From: JAJKJG01 sp036556825
GTDB lineage: Bacteria > Pseudomonadota > Alphaproteobacteria > Rhizobiales > Beijerinckiaceae
Assembly: GCA_036556825.1 (NCBI GenBank)
Contig: DATBIR010000100.1
Coordinates: forward strand, 38,652 to 102,651
DNA: 64,000 nucleotides
Direction: 5' to 3'
In this document: positions 1 through 9,382 of the stretch, one piece after another
Position numbering within the stretch: the first letter of the stretch is position 1
Layout: each line of letters begins with the position of its first letter
Made by a program: the position numbers and the translations under genes
Notes under the pieces: generated by a model
What the model saw: only the letters and a program-made list of their open reading frames with translations
What the model was told of the DNA's origin: nothing
Database searches by the model: none

Positions 1-138
1 CTCCGTGCCGGCGGCACGCGCCAGCACGCCGTCGATGGCGGCGCGGTGCGCACCCCAGTCGACGAACGGCGGCACGGCAACGGCCGCCGTCAGCACGGCG
101 ATCACCAGCGCGGCAATAACGGTCAGGATGTCACGCAA
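1..138 (-). CDS. AsmA-family protein, N-terminal fragment (runs off the window)
   Basis: Only the first 46 codons are inside the window. The translation opens with a hydrophobic signal-anchor followed by PPFVDWGAHRAAIDGVLARA, which matches the usual start of AsmA-like proteins (membrane helix, then F-V-D-W and a region leading into an amphipathic repeat). AsmA proteins are large inner-membrane-anchored periplasmic proteins linked to outer-membrane and lipid homeostasis. No ATG exists between the upstream in-frame stop and the helix, so the start is taken as TTG, with a GGAG about ten bases upstream. It follows the FAD oxidase gene in the same direction with a 69-bp gap. The assignment rests on a short piece. 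Confidence 0.6.
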   Translation of the reverse strand, partial: MRDILTVIAALVIAVLTAAVAVPPFVDWGAHRAAIDGVLARAAGTE

Positions 139-207
139 AGGTCGATCGGTCTCCGTTCAGCTTGGTTGCGACGATGTCCGGGCTGCGGCCGCCAGGCGAG
201 CAAGGCC

Positions 208-1614
208 TCAAAGCGCAACGATTTTTCCCGGATTCATGATGTTGTTGGGATCGATCGTCCGTTTCAAGCTCCGCATCAGGTCGAGCGCTTCAGGCCCGTG
301 CTCGGCCTCAAGATACCGCATCTTGCCCTGCCCGACACCGTGCTCGCCGGTGCAGGTTCCTTCCATGGCAAGGGCGCGCTCGACGAGCCGCTCGAGGAAT
401 GTCTTGATCTGCGCGACCTCGGCCGGATCGTCCGTGTTGACCATCGGCTGAACATGAAAGTTGCCGTCGCCGACGTGGCCGACGATCGGCGCGATGAGCC
501 CCAGCGCCGCGATATCGCGCTTCGTTGCGTCGACGCATTCGGCAAGCCGGGAGATCGGCACGCACACATCGGTCGCGATCGGCGTGGCGCCGGGCCGCAA
601 CATGCGGGCCGCCCAGTAAGCGTCGTGACGAGCCTGCCAAAGCCGGTTCCGCTCCTCGGCCCTCGTCGCCCATTCGAACGGCCCGCCGCCGTAATCCGCG
701 GCAATTTCCGCAAAGCGCTCGGCCTGCTCCTTAACGCTGGCCTCCGTGCCGTGGAATTCGAGCAGGAGCATCGGCGTTTCCGGCAGCGCCAGCCTGGAAT
801 GCAGATTGACCGCCTTCACCTGCATCTCGTCGAGCAGCTCGATGCGCGCCACGGGCAGGCCGGACTGGATCGTGACGATGACGGCGTCGCAGGCAGCCTT
901 CACCGAGGTGAACGGACAAATGCCTGCCGAAATCGCTTCCGGAATGCCCGCCAGCCTGAGCGTGACCTCGGTGATCACGCCCAGCGTGCCCTCCGATCCG
1001 ACGAACAGCCGCGTCAGATCATAGCCCGCGGAGCTCTTGCGCGCCCGGCGCGCGGTCCTGACGATCGATCCGTCGGCCGTGACCACGGTCAGAGACAGCA
1101 CGTTGTCCTTCATGGTGCCGTAGCGCACGGCGTTGGTGCCGGAGGCCCGGGTCGCCGCCATGCCGCCGAGCGAGGCGTCGGCGCCCGGGTCGATGGGAAA
1201 GAACAGACCCTGATCGCGCAGATGCTCGTTGAGCTCCTTGCGCGTGACACCGGCCTCGACGACGCAGTCGAGATCCTCCGCATGCACCGCGATGATGCGC
1301 TTCATCCGGCTGGTGTCGATCGACACGCCGCCGAAGGGCGCGTTCACATGCCCTTCCAGCGAGGTGCCGGTGCCGAAGGCAATGACCGGCACGCGGTGAG
1401 TGGCGCAGAGCTTGACGATGTCCGAGACTTCCGCCGTCGTCTCGGCAAAGACGACGGTGTCGGGGGGCTGGTTCTCGGCCCAGGTCAGCGTGTTGCCGTG
1501 CTGTTCGCGGACGGCCTGGCTGGTCACCACGCGGTTGCCGAGGCGGCGCTGGAGTTCCAGCGTCACGGCCGCGATCGTGGCGTCATCGGGTTTGGAGAGG
1601 GCCGCTGAATTCAT
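208..1614 (-). CDS. FAD-binding 2-hydroxyacid oxidase/dehydrogenase (GlcD / D-lactate dehydrogenase type)
   Basis: A 468-residue flavoprotein of the FAD_binding_4 plus FAD-oxidase_C architecture. It should oxidise a D-2-hydroxyacid such as D-lactate or glycolate to the 2-ketoacid and pass electrons to the respiratory chain. Visible signatures are the FAD pyrophosphate loop PVIAFGTGTSLEGH near residue 80, a second glycine-rich FAD segment with SLGGMAATRASGTNAVRYG near 150, GSEGTLGVITEVTLR near 210, and the C-terminal HVGDGNFH and GEHGVGQGK motifs typical of LDHD/GlcD proteins. Length is normal for the family. No GlcE or GlcF gene is adjacent, which favours a single-subunit D-lactate dehydrogenase over glycolate oxidase. 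The substrate cannot be read from sequence. Confidence 0.85.
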   Translation of the reverse strand: MNSAALSKPDDATIAAVTLELQRRLGNRVVTSQAVREQHGNTLTWAENQPPDTVVFAETTAEVSDIVKLCATHRVPVIAFGTGTSLEGHVNAPFGGVSIDTSRMKRIIAVHAEDLDCVVEAGVTRKELNEHLRDQGLFFPIDPGADASLGGMAATRASGTNAVRYGTMKDNVLSLTVVTADGSIVRTARRARKSSAGYDLTRLFVGSEGTLGVITEVTLRLAGIPEAISAGICPFTSVKAACDAVIVTIQSGLPVARIELLDEMQVKAVNLHSRLALPETPMLLLEFHGTEASVKEQAERFAEIAADYGGGPFEWATRAEERNRLWQARHDAYWAARMLRPGATPIATDVCVPISRLAECVDATKRDIAALGLIAPIVGHVGDGNFHVQPMVNTDDPAEVAQIKTFLERLVERALAMEGTCTGEHGVGQGKMRYLEAEHGPEALDLMRSLKRTIDPNNIMNPGKIVAL

Positions 1615-1665
1615 GGCTTCTCGATATCTTATCCGGGCACGCCCGTGAAACTGGATGGGTCAAAT

Positions 1666-3051
1666 TCAGCCCACCGCCTGAGGAACCTTGACCACGAAAG
1701 GCGTGCGCATCGTGACGAGCTCCTCGGCGGCTGTCGGGTGGACGGCGATCGTGCGGTCGAAATCCGCCTTGGTGGCGCCCATGGTCATGGCGACGCCGAC
1801 GAGCTGGATCATCTCGCCGGCATCGTGGCTCATGATGTGGACGCCGAGCACCTTGTCGCTGGCACGGTCGACGACGAGCTTGAGAAACGTGCGCTCGTCC
1901 CGGCCCGAAAGCGTCGCCTTCATGGGGCGGAAGCTCGTCTTGTAGATGTCGATCTCGCCATGCAGACGGCGCGCGGCGGCCTCGCTCAGGCCGATGACGC
2001 CGAGATCGGGACTGGAGAAGACGGCGGTCGGGATCAGGCTGTGGTCGACGACCGTGGGCTTGCCGCCGAACACGGTGTCGGCAAAGGCATGGCCCTCGCG
2101 GATCGCGACCGGGGTCAGGTTGACGCGGTTGGTCACGTCGCCGACCGCATAGACCGACGGTGCGGAGGTTTGTGAATAGGCGTCCACCGGGATCGCCCCG
2201 ACGGCGTCGACGGTGATGCCGGCGCGCTCGAGTCCGAGCCCGGCGGTGTTGGGGCGTCGGCCGGTGGCAACCAGGACCGTATCCACGTGGGTCGTCGCCC
2301 CGTCCGAAAGCGTGGCGGCAATGCCGTCCGCGCTGCGGTCGAGACGCTCGACCGTGCGGCCCAGCGCCAGCCTGATGCCGCGTTTGCCATACGCCTCCCC
2401 GAGTGCGTCGCGGATATCCTCGTCGAAACCGCGCAGGAGCTTGTCGCCCCGGTGCAGCAGCGTCACCTCGCTGCCGAGCCCCGCGAACACGCCGGCGAAC
2501 TCGACCGCGATATAGCCGCCGCCGATCACCATGATCCGCCTCGGCAACTGGTCCAGCTGAAACACCTCGTTCGAGGTGATGCCGAGCTCGCCACCAGGAA
2601 TGCGCGGCTCCAGCAGCGGATAGGCGCCGACCGCCACGAGGATGTGGCCGGCGCGGATTCGATCACCGGTCTTGACGAGGCGCACGGTATGCGGGTCCTC
2701 GATCTCGGCACGGGAATCGATCACCTCGACCCCGGCGCGCCCGAGATTCATGCGATAGACCTGTTCGAGACGCGCGATTTCCGCGTCCTTGTTCCTGATC
2801 AGCGTCGGCCAATCGAAACGCGCTTCCGGCACGGACCAGCCGAAGCCGGCCGCATCCTCGAACTCGTCGGCGAACCGACTCGCATAGACGAGAAGCTTTT
2901 TCGGCACGCAGCCGCGGATCACGCAGGTACCGCCGACCCGATATTCCTCGGCCAACATGACCTTGGCGCCGTAGCCCGCAGCGACGCGCGCGGCGCGCAC
3001 GCCGCCGGACCCTCCGCCGACAACGAACAGATCGACATCGAATGCGCTCAT
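1666..3051 (-). CDS. gor: glutathione-disulfide reductase
   Basis: A 461-residue NADPH-dependent flavoenzyme that reduces GSSG to GSH in the cytosol. The N-terminal FAD-binding GGGSGG is followed by the redox-active disulfide in GGTCVIRGCVPKKL. The NADPH Rossmann motif GGGYIAVEFAG is near residue 175, GDVTNRVNLTPVAIREG near 305, and the dimer-interface HPTAAEE carries the catalytic His near the C-terminus. The CVIRGC form of the disulfide motif is the one usual in alphaproteobacterial Gor rather than lipoamide dehydrogenase (CLNxGC). The reading frame stays open far upstream, but the start is placed at the ATG directly before the flavin motif (MSAFDVDLF). It is divergent from the TTT binding protein gene. 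Confidence 0.93.
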   Translation of the reverse strand: MSAFDVDLFVVGGGSGGVRAARVAAGYGAKVMLAEEYRVGGTCVIRGCVPKKLLVYASRFADEFEDAAGFGWSVPEARFDWPTLIRNKDAEIARLEQVYRMNLGRAGVEVIDSRAEIEDPHTVRLVKTGDRIRAGHILVAVGAYPLLEPRIPGGELGITSNEVFQLDQLPRRIMVIGGGYIAVEFAGVFAGLGSEVTLLHRGDKLLRGFDEDIRDALGEAYGKRGIRLALGRTVERLDRSADGIAATLSDGATTHVDTVLVATGRRPNTAGLGLERAGITVDAVGAIPVDAYSQTSAPSVYAVGDVTNRVNLTPVAIREGHAFADTVFGGKPTVVDHSLIPTAVFSSPDLGVIGLSEAAARRLHGEIDIYKTSFRPMKATLSGRDERTFLKLVVDRASDKVLGVHIMSHDAGEMIQLVGVAMTMGATKADFDRTIAVHPTAAEELVTMRTPFVVKVPQAVG

Positions 3052-3314
3052 GGCTTCAGCCTCACCCGGCGGCAGGGAAGTTGGTCGACGGTGCACAAAG
3101 CCGCCCGGCCGGTATGACGAGATACATGACGGAATACATGGGAATCCGCGAACGGCCTGCGACCGGAGGGTTCCTTTATGGGAAGCTTCACCATGAATAA
3201 AGCCTGCGCGCTTGCCCGCCCTCTCGCGCCTCGCTACGCTTCGCGCCAAACGGAGCTTGCCTAAGGCGGCGCGACGTCTGATCGACAGGCTCCCCATAAC
3301 GGAGGAATTCAACA

Positions 3315-4280
3315 ATGTCGTTCTCTCAAGCTTTGCGGCGCGGTGTGATCACCGCTGCGGCGGTTGCCGGCCTGGCCGGCAGCGCCTTCGCCCAGTCGGA
3401 ACTCAAGATCATGGCGCCGGCCGCACCTGGCGGAGGCTGGGACCAGACCGCACGTTCGATGCAGCAGGCCCTTGTCGCCTCCGGGGCGGCGAAAAGCGTT
3501 CAGGTCACGAATGTGCCGGGCGCCGGCGGCACCGTGGGTCTCGCGCAATTCGTCAACAGCGCCAAGGGCGATCCCAACCAGCTCATGGTCAACGGCTTCG
3601 TGATGGTCGGCGCGATCCTCACGGGCAAGTCGCCGGTCAGCCTCGAGCAGACCACGCCGATCGCGCGCCTGACCGCGGAAACGGAAGCGATCGTCGTTCC
3701 GGCGGCTTCGCCGATCAAGACGGCGAAGGACCTGGCGGCTGCCGTCAAGGCCGATCCCGCGAAGGTGACCTGGGCCGGCGGCTCGGCGGGCGGAGTCGAC
3801 CATATCGCCGCTGCGCTCTTCGCCAAGGAGGTCGGCGCCGATCCGACCAAGATCAATTACATCCCGTTCTCGGGCGGCGGCGAAGCGCTCGCCGCGATCC
3901 TGGGCGGCAGGGTGACGGCCGGCATCTCCGGCTACGGCGAGTTCGAAGGTCAGGTGAAGGCCGGCAAGCTCCGGGTCATCGCGGTCACCTCGGCCCAGCG
4001 TCTCGCGGGCGTCGACGCGCCGACCCTGAAGGAGCAGGGGATCAACCTCGACATCACCAACTGGCGCTCGGTCGTGGCGCCTCCCGGGATCACTGCCGAC
4101 CAGCGCAAGACGCTGACTGCCACCGTCGACAAGATGGCGAAGTCCAAGGAATGGGGCGAGATTCTCAAGCAGAAGGGCTGGGACGACGCCTATCTGTCCG
4201 GCGATCCTTTCGCGGAGTTCCTCAAGCAGGAGCAGGCGCGCGTGACCGAAGTGCTGAAGTCGGTCGGACTTGTGAAGTGA
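3315..4280 (+). CDS. tripartite tricarboxylate transporter substrate-binding protein (TctC/Bug family)
   Basis: A 321-residue periplasmic binding protein. A signal peptide ends at GSAFA. The mature part begins ELKIMAPAAPGGGWDQTAR, the Bug-family signature in which a glycine loop contacts the carboxylate of the ligand. VPGAGGTVGLAQF and GGSAGGVDHIAAALF are further family motifs. The gene leads a tctC-tctB-tctA set with all three TTT components, so it should capture a carboxylate for sodium- or proton-driven uptake. The ligand is unknown, since Bug proteins bind tricarboxylates, dicarboxylates, aromatic acids and others. A GGAGG-type site lies just upstream of the ATG. Confidence 0.9.
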   Translation: MSFSQALRRGVITAAAVAGLAGSAFAQSELKIMAPAAPGGGWDQTARSMQQALVASGAAKSVQVTNVPGAGGTVGLAQFVNSAKGDPNQLMVNGFVMVGAILTGKSPVSLEQTTPIARLTAETEAIVVPAASPIKTAKDLAAAVKADPAKVTWAGGSAGGVDHIAAALFAKEVGADPTKINYIPFSGGGEALAAILGGRVTAGISGYGEFEGQVKAGKLRVIAVTSAQRLAGVDAPTLKEQGINLDITNWRSVVAPPGITADQRKTLTATVDKMAKSKEWGEILKQKGWDDAYLSGDPFAEFLKQEQARVTEVLKSVGLVK

Positions 4281-4432
4281 TCGGACTCGACGCTCCGGCG
4301 TGGGAGCTGCGGTTGATCAGCTCCCGCCCCGCGCGTTGTTAGATTGCATGATCCGGCGAGGTGACGCCCATTTCCCGGATCATGTTCAAGGCGGAGCGGC
4401 GCTGGAGGCTCCACGCCGATGGGGAGGCAGCG

Positions 4433-4909
4433 ATGGCCGGGATGCGGCGTGAACGGCGGGTCGATCCCGCGGGCATCGTCATCGCGATCGCCCTGTTCGG
4501 GGCCGCGGCGGTGATCTGGTGGGATATGACGACCCTTCAGATCTCGTCGGTTTACGGCGTCGGTCCCAAGGCGATGCCGATCGTCGTCGCGACGGGAGTT
4601 GCCTTGCTTGGGGCCGGCAATCTGATCATGGCGCTGCGCGGCGATCTTCCCCAGCGGGAAAGCGCCGCTCCCGGACCAGTTCTGCTCATCATCGGCGGCC
4701 TGGCGGCCCTGATCGCCGCGATCGCCTTCGGCGCCGGCTTCATTCCCGGCATGACGATCCTGTTCGCCACGACCGCCACCGCCTTCGGCCGCCGGGCCGT
4801 GTTGACCGATCTCGTCATCGGCTTTGTCCTGGCCACGATGGTGTATCTGGTCTTCGTGAAGCTCCTCACCCTGTCGTTACCAATGGGCCCGCTCGAACGC
4901 CTGCTCTGA
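4433..4909 (+). CDS. TTT transporter small membrane subunit (TctB)
   Basis: A 158-residue protein with four predicted membrane helices, the usual build of TctB. After helix 1 comes the loop QISSVYGVGPKAMPIVVATG, the typical 'G.GP..FP' region of the family. The last helix is VIGFVLATMVYLVFVKLLTL, followed by PMGPLERL, a conserved C-terminal ending of TctB. The frame is open 24 codons further upstream, but GGGGAGG eight bases before the chosen ATG supports this start. It lies between tctC and tctA, and the next gene starts 7 bases after its stop. Confidence 0.82.
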   Translation: MAGMRRERRVDPAGIVIAIALFGAAAVIWWDMTTLQISSVYGVGPKAMPIVVATGVALLGAGNLIMALRGDLPQRESAAPGPVLLIIGGLAALIAAIAFGAGFIPGMTILFATTATAFGRRAVLTDLVIGFVLATMVYLVFVKLLTLSLPMGPLERLL

Positions 4910-4916
4910 GGATCCC

Positions 4917-6416
4917 ATGGATGCCCTATCGTCGCTTGCGCAGGGTCTCGCGGTCGCCGTCCAGCCGTACAATCTCCTCTTCGCCCTGATCGGGGTCCTG
5001 CTCGGCACCGCCGTCGGCGTGCTGCCCGGCATCGGCCCGGCGCTGACTGTGGCGCTGCTCCTGCCGATTACCTACAAGCTCGATCCCGGCGGCTCGCTGA
5101 TCATGTTCGCCGGCATCTATTACGGCGGCATGTACGGCGGATCGACCACCGCCATCCTGATCAATACGCCCGGCGAGAGCGCCTCGATGGCGACTGCCCT
5201 GGAGGGCAACCGGATGGCGAAGGCGGGCCGCGGCGGCCCCGCGCTGGCCACGGCCGCGATCGGTTCCTTCGTGGCCGGGACCATTGCCACCCTCGGGCTC
5301 ACCTTCCTGGCTCCGTGGCTGGTCGAAGTGGCCGTGCGTTTCGGGCCGGAGGACTATTTCGCGCTGATGTGCGTCGCGTTCATCACCGTTTCTGCGACCT
5401 TCGGGGCGTCGCCGGTGCGCGGCCTGACCAGCCTGTTCGTCGGGCTCATGCTCGGCCTCGTCGGCATCGACCGGCTCACGGGCCAGGCGCGCCTCACCTT
5501 CGGCATTCCGGAGCTGCTCGACGGCATCGAGATCACCACCCTGGCGGTCGGCCTGTTCGCCGTGGGGGAAGCGCTTTACGTGGTCTCGCGCCGGCACCAT
5601 ACGGAGGAGGAGCTGATTCCCGTGCGCGGGTCGCTGTGGATGACCGGGCAGGACTGGGCGCGATCGTGGAAGCCCTGGCTGCGCGGCACGATGTTCGGAT
5701 TCCCGATCGGGGCGCTGCCGGCCGGCGGCGCCGAGATTCCGACATTCCTGTCCTATGCGACCGAGAAACGGCTGACCAAGCATCCGGAAGAGTTCGGTCG
5801 CGGCGCCATCGAGGGAGTGGCGGGCCCGGAAGCGGCCAACAATGCCTCCGCCGCGGGCACACTCGTTCCGCTTCTCACGCTCGGCCTGCCGACCTCGGCG
5901 ACGGCTGCGATGCTCCTGGCCGGCTTTCAGCAATACGGGCTCAATCCGGGGCCGCTCCTGTTCGCTGACAGGCCGGAGCTCGTCTGGGGTCTGATTGGCA
6001 GCCTCTACATCGCCAACGTCATGTTGCTCATCCTCAACCTGCCGCTGGTCGGCTTGTGGGTGCGGCTGCTGGCCATCCCGCAGCCGTGGCTTTACGCCGG
6101 CATCCTTGTCTTCGCGACCATGGGCACGATCGCCGCGAAGCCGTCGGTGGTCGAGCTCACCATGCTGTCCGTGTTCGGCGTGCTCGGCTTCCTGATGCGC
6201 CGTTACGACTACCCGATCGCGCCCGTTGTCGTCGGGTTGATCCTCGGCCCGGTCGCCGAGAGCCAGCTCCGGCGCGCGCTGTCGATCAGCCTGGGCGATC
6301 CTCTCGTTCTTGTGCAAAGCCCGACGTCGGCCACGCTCCTCGCCATTGCCCTGATCGCGCTGATCGCACCGTTCGCGATGCGCGGGCTCGCGCGCTTCAA
6401 GGCTGCCGAGGACTGA
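4917..6416 (+). CDS. TTT transporter large membrane subunit (TctA)
   Basis: A 499-residue polytopic membrane protein with about twelve helices, full length for TctA. Diagnostic motifs are GTAVGVLPGIGPALTVALLLP near residue 30, YYGGMYGGSTTAILINTPGE near 65, and the inverted-repeat counterpart near 310 with PLLTLGLPTSATAAMLL. It forms the translocation channel that works with TctB and the binding protein encoded just upstream. The three genes make a compact rightward operon inserted between gor and the DUF2059/rpiA group. The substrate is not deducible. Confidence 0.93.
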   Translation: MDALSSLAQGLAVAVQPYNLLFALIGVLLGTAVGVLPGIGPALTVALLLPITYKLDPGGSLIMFAGIYYGGMYGGSTTAILINTPGESASMATALEGNRMAKAGRGGPALATAAIGSFVAGTIATLGLTFLAPWLVEVAVRFGPEDYFALMCVAFITVSATFGASPVRGLTSLFVGLMLGLVGIDRLTGQARLTFGIPELLDGIEITTLAVGLFAVGEALYVVSRRHHTEEELIPVRGSLWMTGQDWARSWKPWLRGTMFGFPIGALPAGGAEIPTFLSYATEKRLTKHPEEFGRGAIEGVAGPEAANNASAAGTLVPLLTLGLPTSATAAMLLAGFQQYGLNPGPLLFADRPELVWGLIGSLYIANVMLLILNLPLVGLWVRLLAIPQPWLYAGILVFATMGTIAAKPSVVELTMLSVFGVLGFLMRRYDYPIAPVVVGLILGPVAESQLRRALSISLGDPLVLVQSPTSATLLAIALIALIAPFAMRGLARFKAAED

Positions 6417-6555
6417 TACCGAGAAGGCTGCCGCAGGCCCGCTCCCCGGCATCAGGGCATGGCGCCGGGAAAGGGGTTACCGCCCGAAAGGGGTCATGCC
6501 GTTTCAAGAGAAGAGAGCAGGCCCACTCAATCTGAATCGATCCTGTTCCAGCCAT

Positions 6556-7101
6556 TCATTGGAGCTGGTGGCCACGTTTTCCCATTTCGGTTCGCACCCG
6601 GTCCATCACGGTCTGGGAGAGACGTTCGGCCCAACCCTGCATCTCGAACGCCACCCGGTCGAGAGTCCTGGGACTGATCTCCAGATACTTCCGCCCCGAC
6701 GGCGTCTTGAAGAACGTGACGACATCCTTCAGCTCGGCCTCGGTCAGGGCGGCGGCATAAAGCCGCCCCGTCGCCGTAATCATCTCCTGCTTGTGCTGCT
6801 CGAGCTCCGGCTTCAGGCCATCAAGCACCTGCTCGAGGTCCTTGGCGAGTTCCGGACGCGTCACGGTGCTCCTACGGATCTGCGCAGTGAACTGCGGCAT
6901 GACGCGGTCGAAGGCCGCCGTCACGCCCGACAGTATCGCGAGCTCGCGCCCGAGGGCGACCTGGCTGTCCGTGAGGATGCGCGCGCCCGGCTGCGCCGTG
7001 GCCGGAGCCGGAGCGGGAGCGGGCCTCTGTTGGGCGTGAGCGGCGCCGGCCGCGGTGAGGGCGACGATGCACGCAGCGAGTCGGTAGCGGGAGAAAATCA
7101 T
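6556..7101 (-). CDS. DUF2059 family secreted protein
   Basis: A 181-residue exported protein. A clear signal peptide (MIFSRYRLAACIVALTAAG ending AHA) is followed by a proline/alanine-rich linker and an all-helical domain with RELAILSGVTAAFDRVMPQF and EAELKDVVTFFKTPSGRKYLE, the DUF2059 signature. The biochemical function of the family is unknown. The frame is open upstream, but the signal peptide fixes the ATG. It lies 28 bp downstream of rpiA on the same strand, so co-transcription with rpiA is likely. In related genomes this gene often sits between rpiA and gor (recalled, not checked). Confidence 0.85.
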   Translation of the reverse strand: MIFSRYRLAACIVALTAAGAAHAQQRPAPAPAPATAQPGARILTDSQVALGRELAILSGVTAAFDRVMPQFTAQIRRSTVTRPELAKDLEQVLDGLKPELEQHKQEMITATGRLYAAALTEAELKDVVTFFKTPSGRKYLEISPRTLDRVAFEMQGWAERLSQTVMDRVRTEMGKRGHQLQ

Positions 7102-7129
7102 TGGACAGGCTCCAGAGGTCTGGTGAGGC

Positions 7130-7828
7130 TCATAGCTTCCCAAGCTCCACAAGCCCAGCCTCGGTCGCCAAAATGGCTCCGGTGGCAAGGCCGAGGAACA
7201 ATCCGTGCTCGACCACGCCTGGAACTGCGGCCAGGGCCGCCGCCAGTGCCCGCGGGTCGTCGATATGCCCCAGATGGGCGTCGAGGATATGGTGGCCGCC
7301 GTCGGTGACGAAGGGCTCGCCGTTGGTGCCGCGCCGAAGGCGCAGCTCGCCGTCGCAGCCGGCCTGCCGCACGGCGCCCTGCACGGCCCGCTCGGTCGCG
7401 CGCAATCCGAACGGGACCACCTCGACGGGCAGCGGGAAGCGGCCGAGGCGCATCACCCATTTCGAGCCGTCGGCGATCACGATCATGCGCCGGCTGGCCG
7501 CCGCGACGATCTTCTCGCGCAGCAGCGCGCCGCCGCCGCCCTTGATCAGCTGCAGTTCGTCATCCAGCTCGTCGGCGCCGTCGACGGTCAGGTCGAGCTC
7601 TGGCGTTTCGTCCAGGGTCGTGAGCGGAATGGCCTCCCGCTCCGCCTGCGCGCGCGTCGCTTCCGAAGTCGGCACCCCGACGACCTTGAGACCCTGCCTG
7701 ACCCGCTCGCCGAGCCGCGCGACGAAATGGGCGGCCGTGGAGCCCGTCCCGAGGCCGAGCCGCATCCCGTCGCCGACAAGGGCCGCCGCGCGCTCGGCGG
7801 CGGCCCGTTTCAGATCTTCGGCGCTCAA
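7130..7828 (-). CDS. rpiA: ribose-5-phosphate isomerase A
   Basis: A 232-residue cytosolic enzyme of the non-oxidative pentose phosphate pathway interconverting ribose 5-phosphate and ribulose 5-phosphate. Signature motifs are GLGTGSTAAHFV (phosphate loop), DGADELDDELQLIKGGGGAL with the catalytic acidic residues, and LREKIVAAASRRMIVIADGSK. The best start is an unusual TTG (bases 7828-7826), because the protein then begins LSAEDLKRAAAERAAALV, the normal N-terminus of RpiA. This TTG overlaps the TGA of the upstream aldehyde dehydrogenase gene (TTGA), implying translational coupling. Confidence 0.93.
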   Translation of the reverse strand: MSAEDLKRAAAERAAALVGDGMRLGLGTGSTAAHFVARLGERVRQGLKVVGVPTSEATRAQAEREAIPLTTLDETPELDLTVDGADELDDELQLIKGGGGALLREKIVAAASRRMIVIADGSKWVMRLGRFPLPVEVVPFGLRATERAVQGAVRQAGCDGELRLRRGTNGEPFVTDGGHHILDAHLGHIDDPRALAAALAAVPGVVEHGLFLGLATGAILATEAGLVELGKL

Positions 7829-9273
7829 CGGTCGAGCCCGGCGAGCAGCATGTATTTGAGTTCGACAAACTCCTCCATGCCGTGATGCGAGCCTTCCCGG
7901 CCGATGCCCGACTCCTTGACGCCGCCGAACGGCGCGACCTCGGTCGAGATCGCGCCGGTGTTGACGCCGACCATGCCGTATTCGAGGCCCTCGGCAACGC
8001 GGAACACCCGCCCGAGATCGCGGGCGTAGAAATAGGCGGCCAGCCCGTATTCGGTCGCATTGGCCTGGTCGATCACGTCCTGCTCGTCCTTGAAACGATA
8101 GACCGGCGCGACCGGCCCAAAGGTCTCCTCGCGCGTGATCAGCATGCGTGTGGTGACGTTTGCAAGCACGGTCGGCTCGAAAAAGGTGCGGCCGAGAGGG
8201 TGGCGCTTGCCGCCGACCACGACGCGGGCCCCCTGCCCGACCGCATCGGCGATATGGCGCTCGACCTTCTCGACGGCGTCCATCGTGATCAGCGGCCCCT
8301 GGTTGACGCCCACCTCGGCGCCGTTGCCGACTTTGAGGTCGATCACCTTCTTGGCGAGCTTGGAGACGAAATCGTCGTAGATGCCGTCCTGGGCGTAGAT
8401 GCGGTTGGCGCAGACGCATGTCTGGCCCATGTTGCGGAACTTCGAGGCGATGGCGCCCTCGACCGCGGCGTCGACATCGGCATCGTCGAACACGATGAAG
8501 GGCGCGTTTCCGCCCAGCTCGAGAGCGACTTTCTTCACCGTCGAGGCGGCCTGGCGCATCAGGAGCTTGCCGATCTCCGTCGACCCGGTGAAGCCCAGGA
8601 GGCGCACGGTCGGATGCTCGCTCATCACCTTGCCGATCTCCGCCGACTTCCCGGTGAGGATGTTGAGCACCCCCGGCGGCATGCCGGCGCGTTCCGCCAG
8701 GACGGCGAGCGCCAGCGCCGTCAGCGGCGTCTCCCCGGCCGGCTTGACCACCGCCGTGCAGCCGGCCGCCAGGGCAGGCGCCACCTTGCGGGTGATCATC
8801 GCGGCAGGAAAATTCCAGGGGGTGATCGCCGCGACCACGCCGATGGGTTGCCGGATCACGACGATGCGCGCGTCGGCGCGATGGCTGGGAATGGTCTCGC
8901 CGTAGACCCGCTTCGCCTCCTCGGCGTAGAACTCGACGAAGGAGGCGGCGTATTCGACCTCGCCGCGCGCTTCGGCCAGCGGCTTGCCCTGCTCGGAGGT
9001 CATGATCAGGGCGATGTCGTCCTTGTTGGCGATGATCAGGTCGAACCAGCGGCGCAGAACGGTGGAACGCTCCCTGGCGGTCTTGCGCGACCAGGTCTTG
9101 AACGCCTTCTCCGCCTTCTCGATGGCATCCGTGGCTTCCGCGGCGCCGAGACGCGGCACCCGCGCGATGACCTCGCCGGTGGCCGGATTGTCGATCGGGA
9201 CGGAAGGCTCACCGATCCAGTCGCCGCCCACATAGCAGCGCTCGACGAGAAGGGATGGATCGTTCAGCTTCAT
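7825..9273 (-). CDS. gabD: NAD(P)-dependent succinate-semialdehyde dehydrogenase family protein
   Basis: A 482-residue aldehyde dehydrogenase. It carries PWNFPAAMITRKVAPALAAG (cofactor site), FTGSTEIG (nucleotide loop), the catalytic-base motif LELGGNAPFIVFDDAD and the nucleophile in GQTCVCANRIY. These residues and the C-terminal GMVGVNTGAISTEVAPFGG are typical of GabD, which oxidises succinate semialdehyde to succinate. Closely related glutarate-semialdehyde dehydrogenases share these motifs, so the substrate is probable rather than proven. No gabT is nearby. It leads the leftward unit gabD-rpiA-DUF2059 and overlaps rpiA by four bases. Confidence 0.88.
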   Translation of the reverse strand: MKLNDPSLLVERCYVGGDWIGEPSVPIDNPATGEVIARVPRLGAAEATDAIEKAEKAFKTWSRKTARERSTVLRRWFDLIIANKDDIALIMTSEQGKPLAEARGEVEYAASFVEFYAEEAKRVYGETIPSHRADARIVVIRQPIGVVAAITPWNFPAAMITRKVAPALAAGCTAVVKPAGETPLTALALAVLAERAGMPPGVLNILTGKSAEIGKVMSEHPTVRLLGFTGSTEIGKLLMRQAASTVKKVALELGGNAPFIVFDDADVDAAVEGAIASKFRNMGQTCVCANRIYAQDGIYDDFVSKLAKKVIDLKVGNGAEVGVNQGPLITMDAVEKVERHIADAVGQGARVVVGGKRHPLGRTFFEPTVLANVTTRMLITREETFGPVAPVYRFKDEQDVIDQANATEYGLAAYFYARDLGRVFRVAEGLEYGMVGVNTGAISTEVAPFGGVKESGIGREGSHHGMEEFVELKYMLLAGLDR

Positions 9274-9382
9274 GGGATGGGCCTTCGTTGCCAGGGTCGC
9301 TCCCTCTTACAGGGCAGCGGCGGCAAGAAAAAGCCGCGTCCGCGGCGCCCCCGTGCTTATGTTTGCCGGCGCGGAGCCGCCC

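Noticed and set aside
1666..3315. Longer 549-aa version of glutathione reductase
   Set aside because: The extra 88 residues have no similarity to Gor and no support from a ribosome site; the flavin motif starts a few residues after the ATG at 3051.
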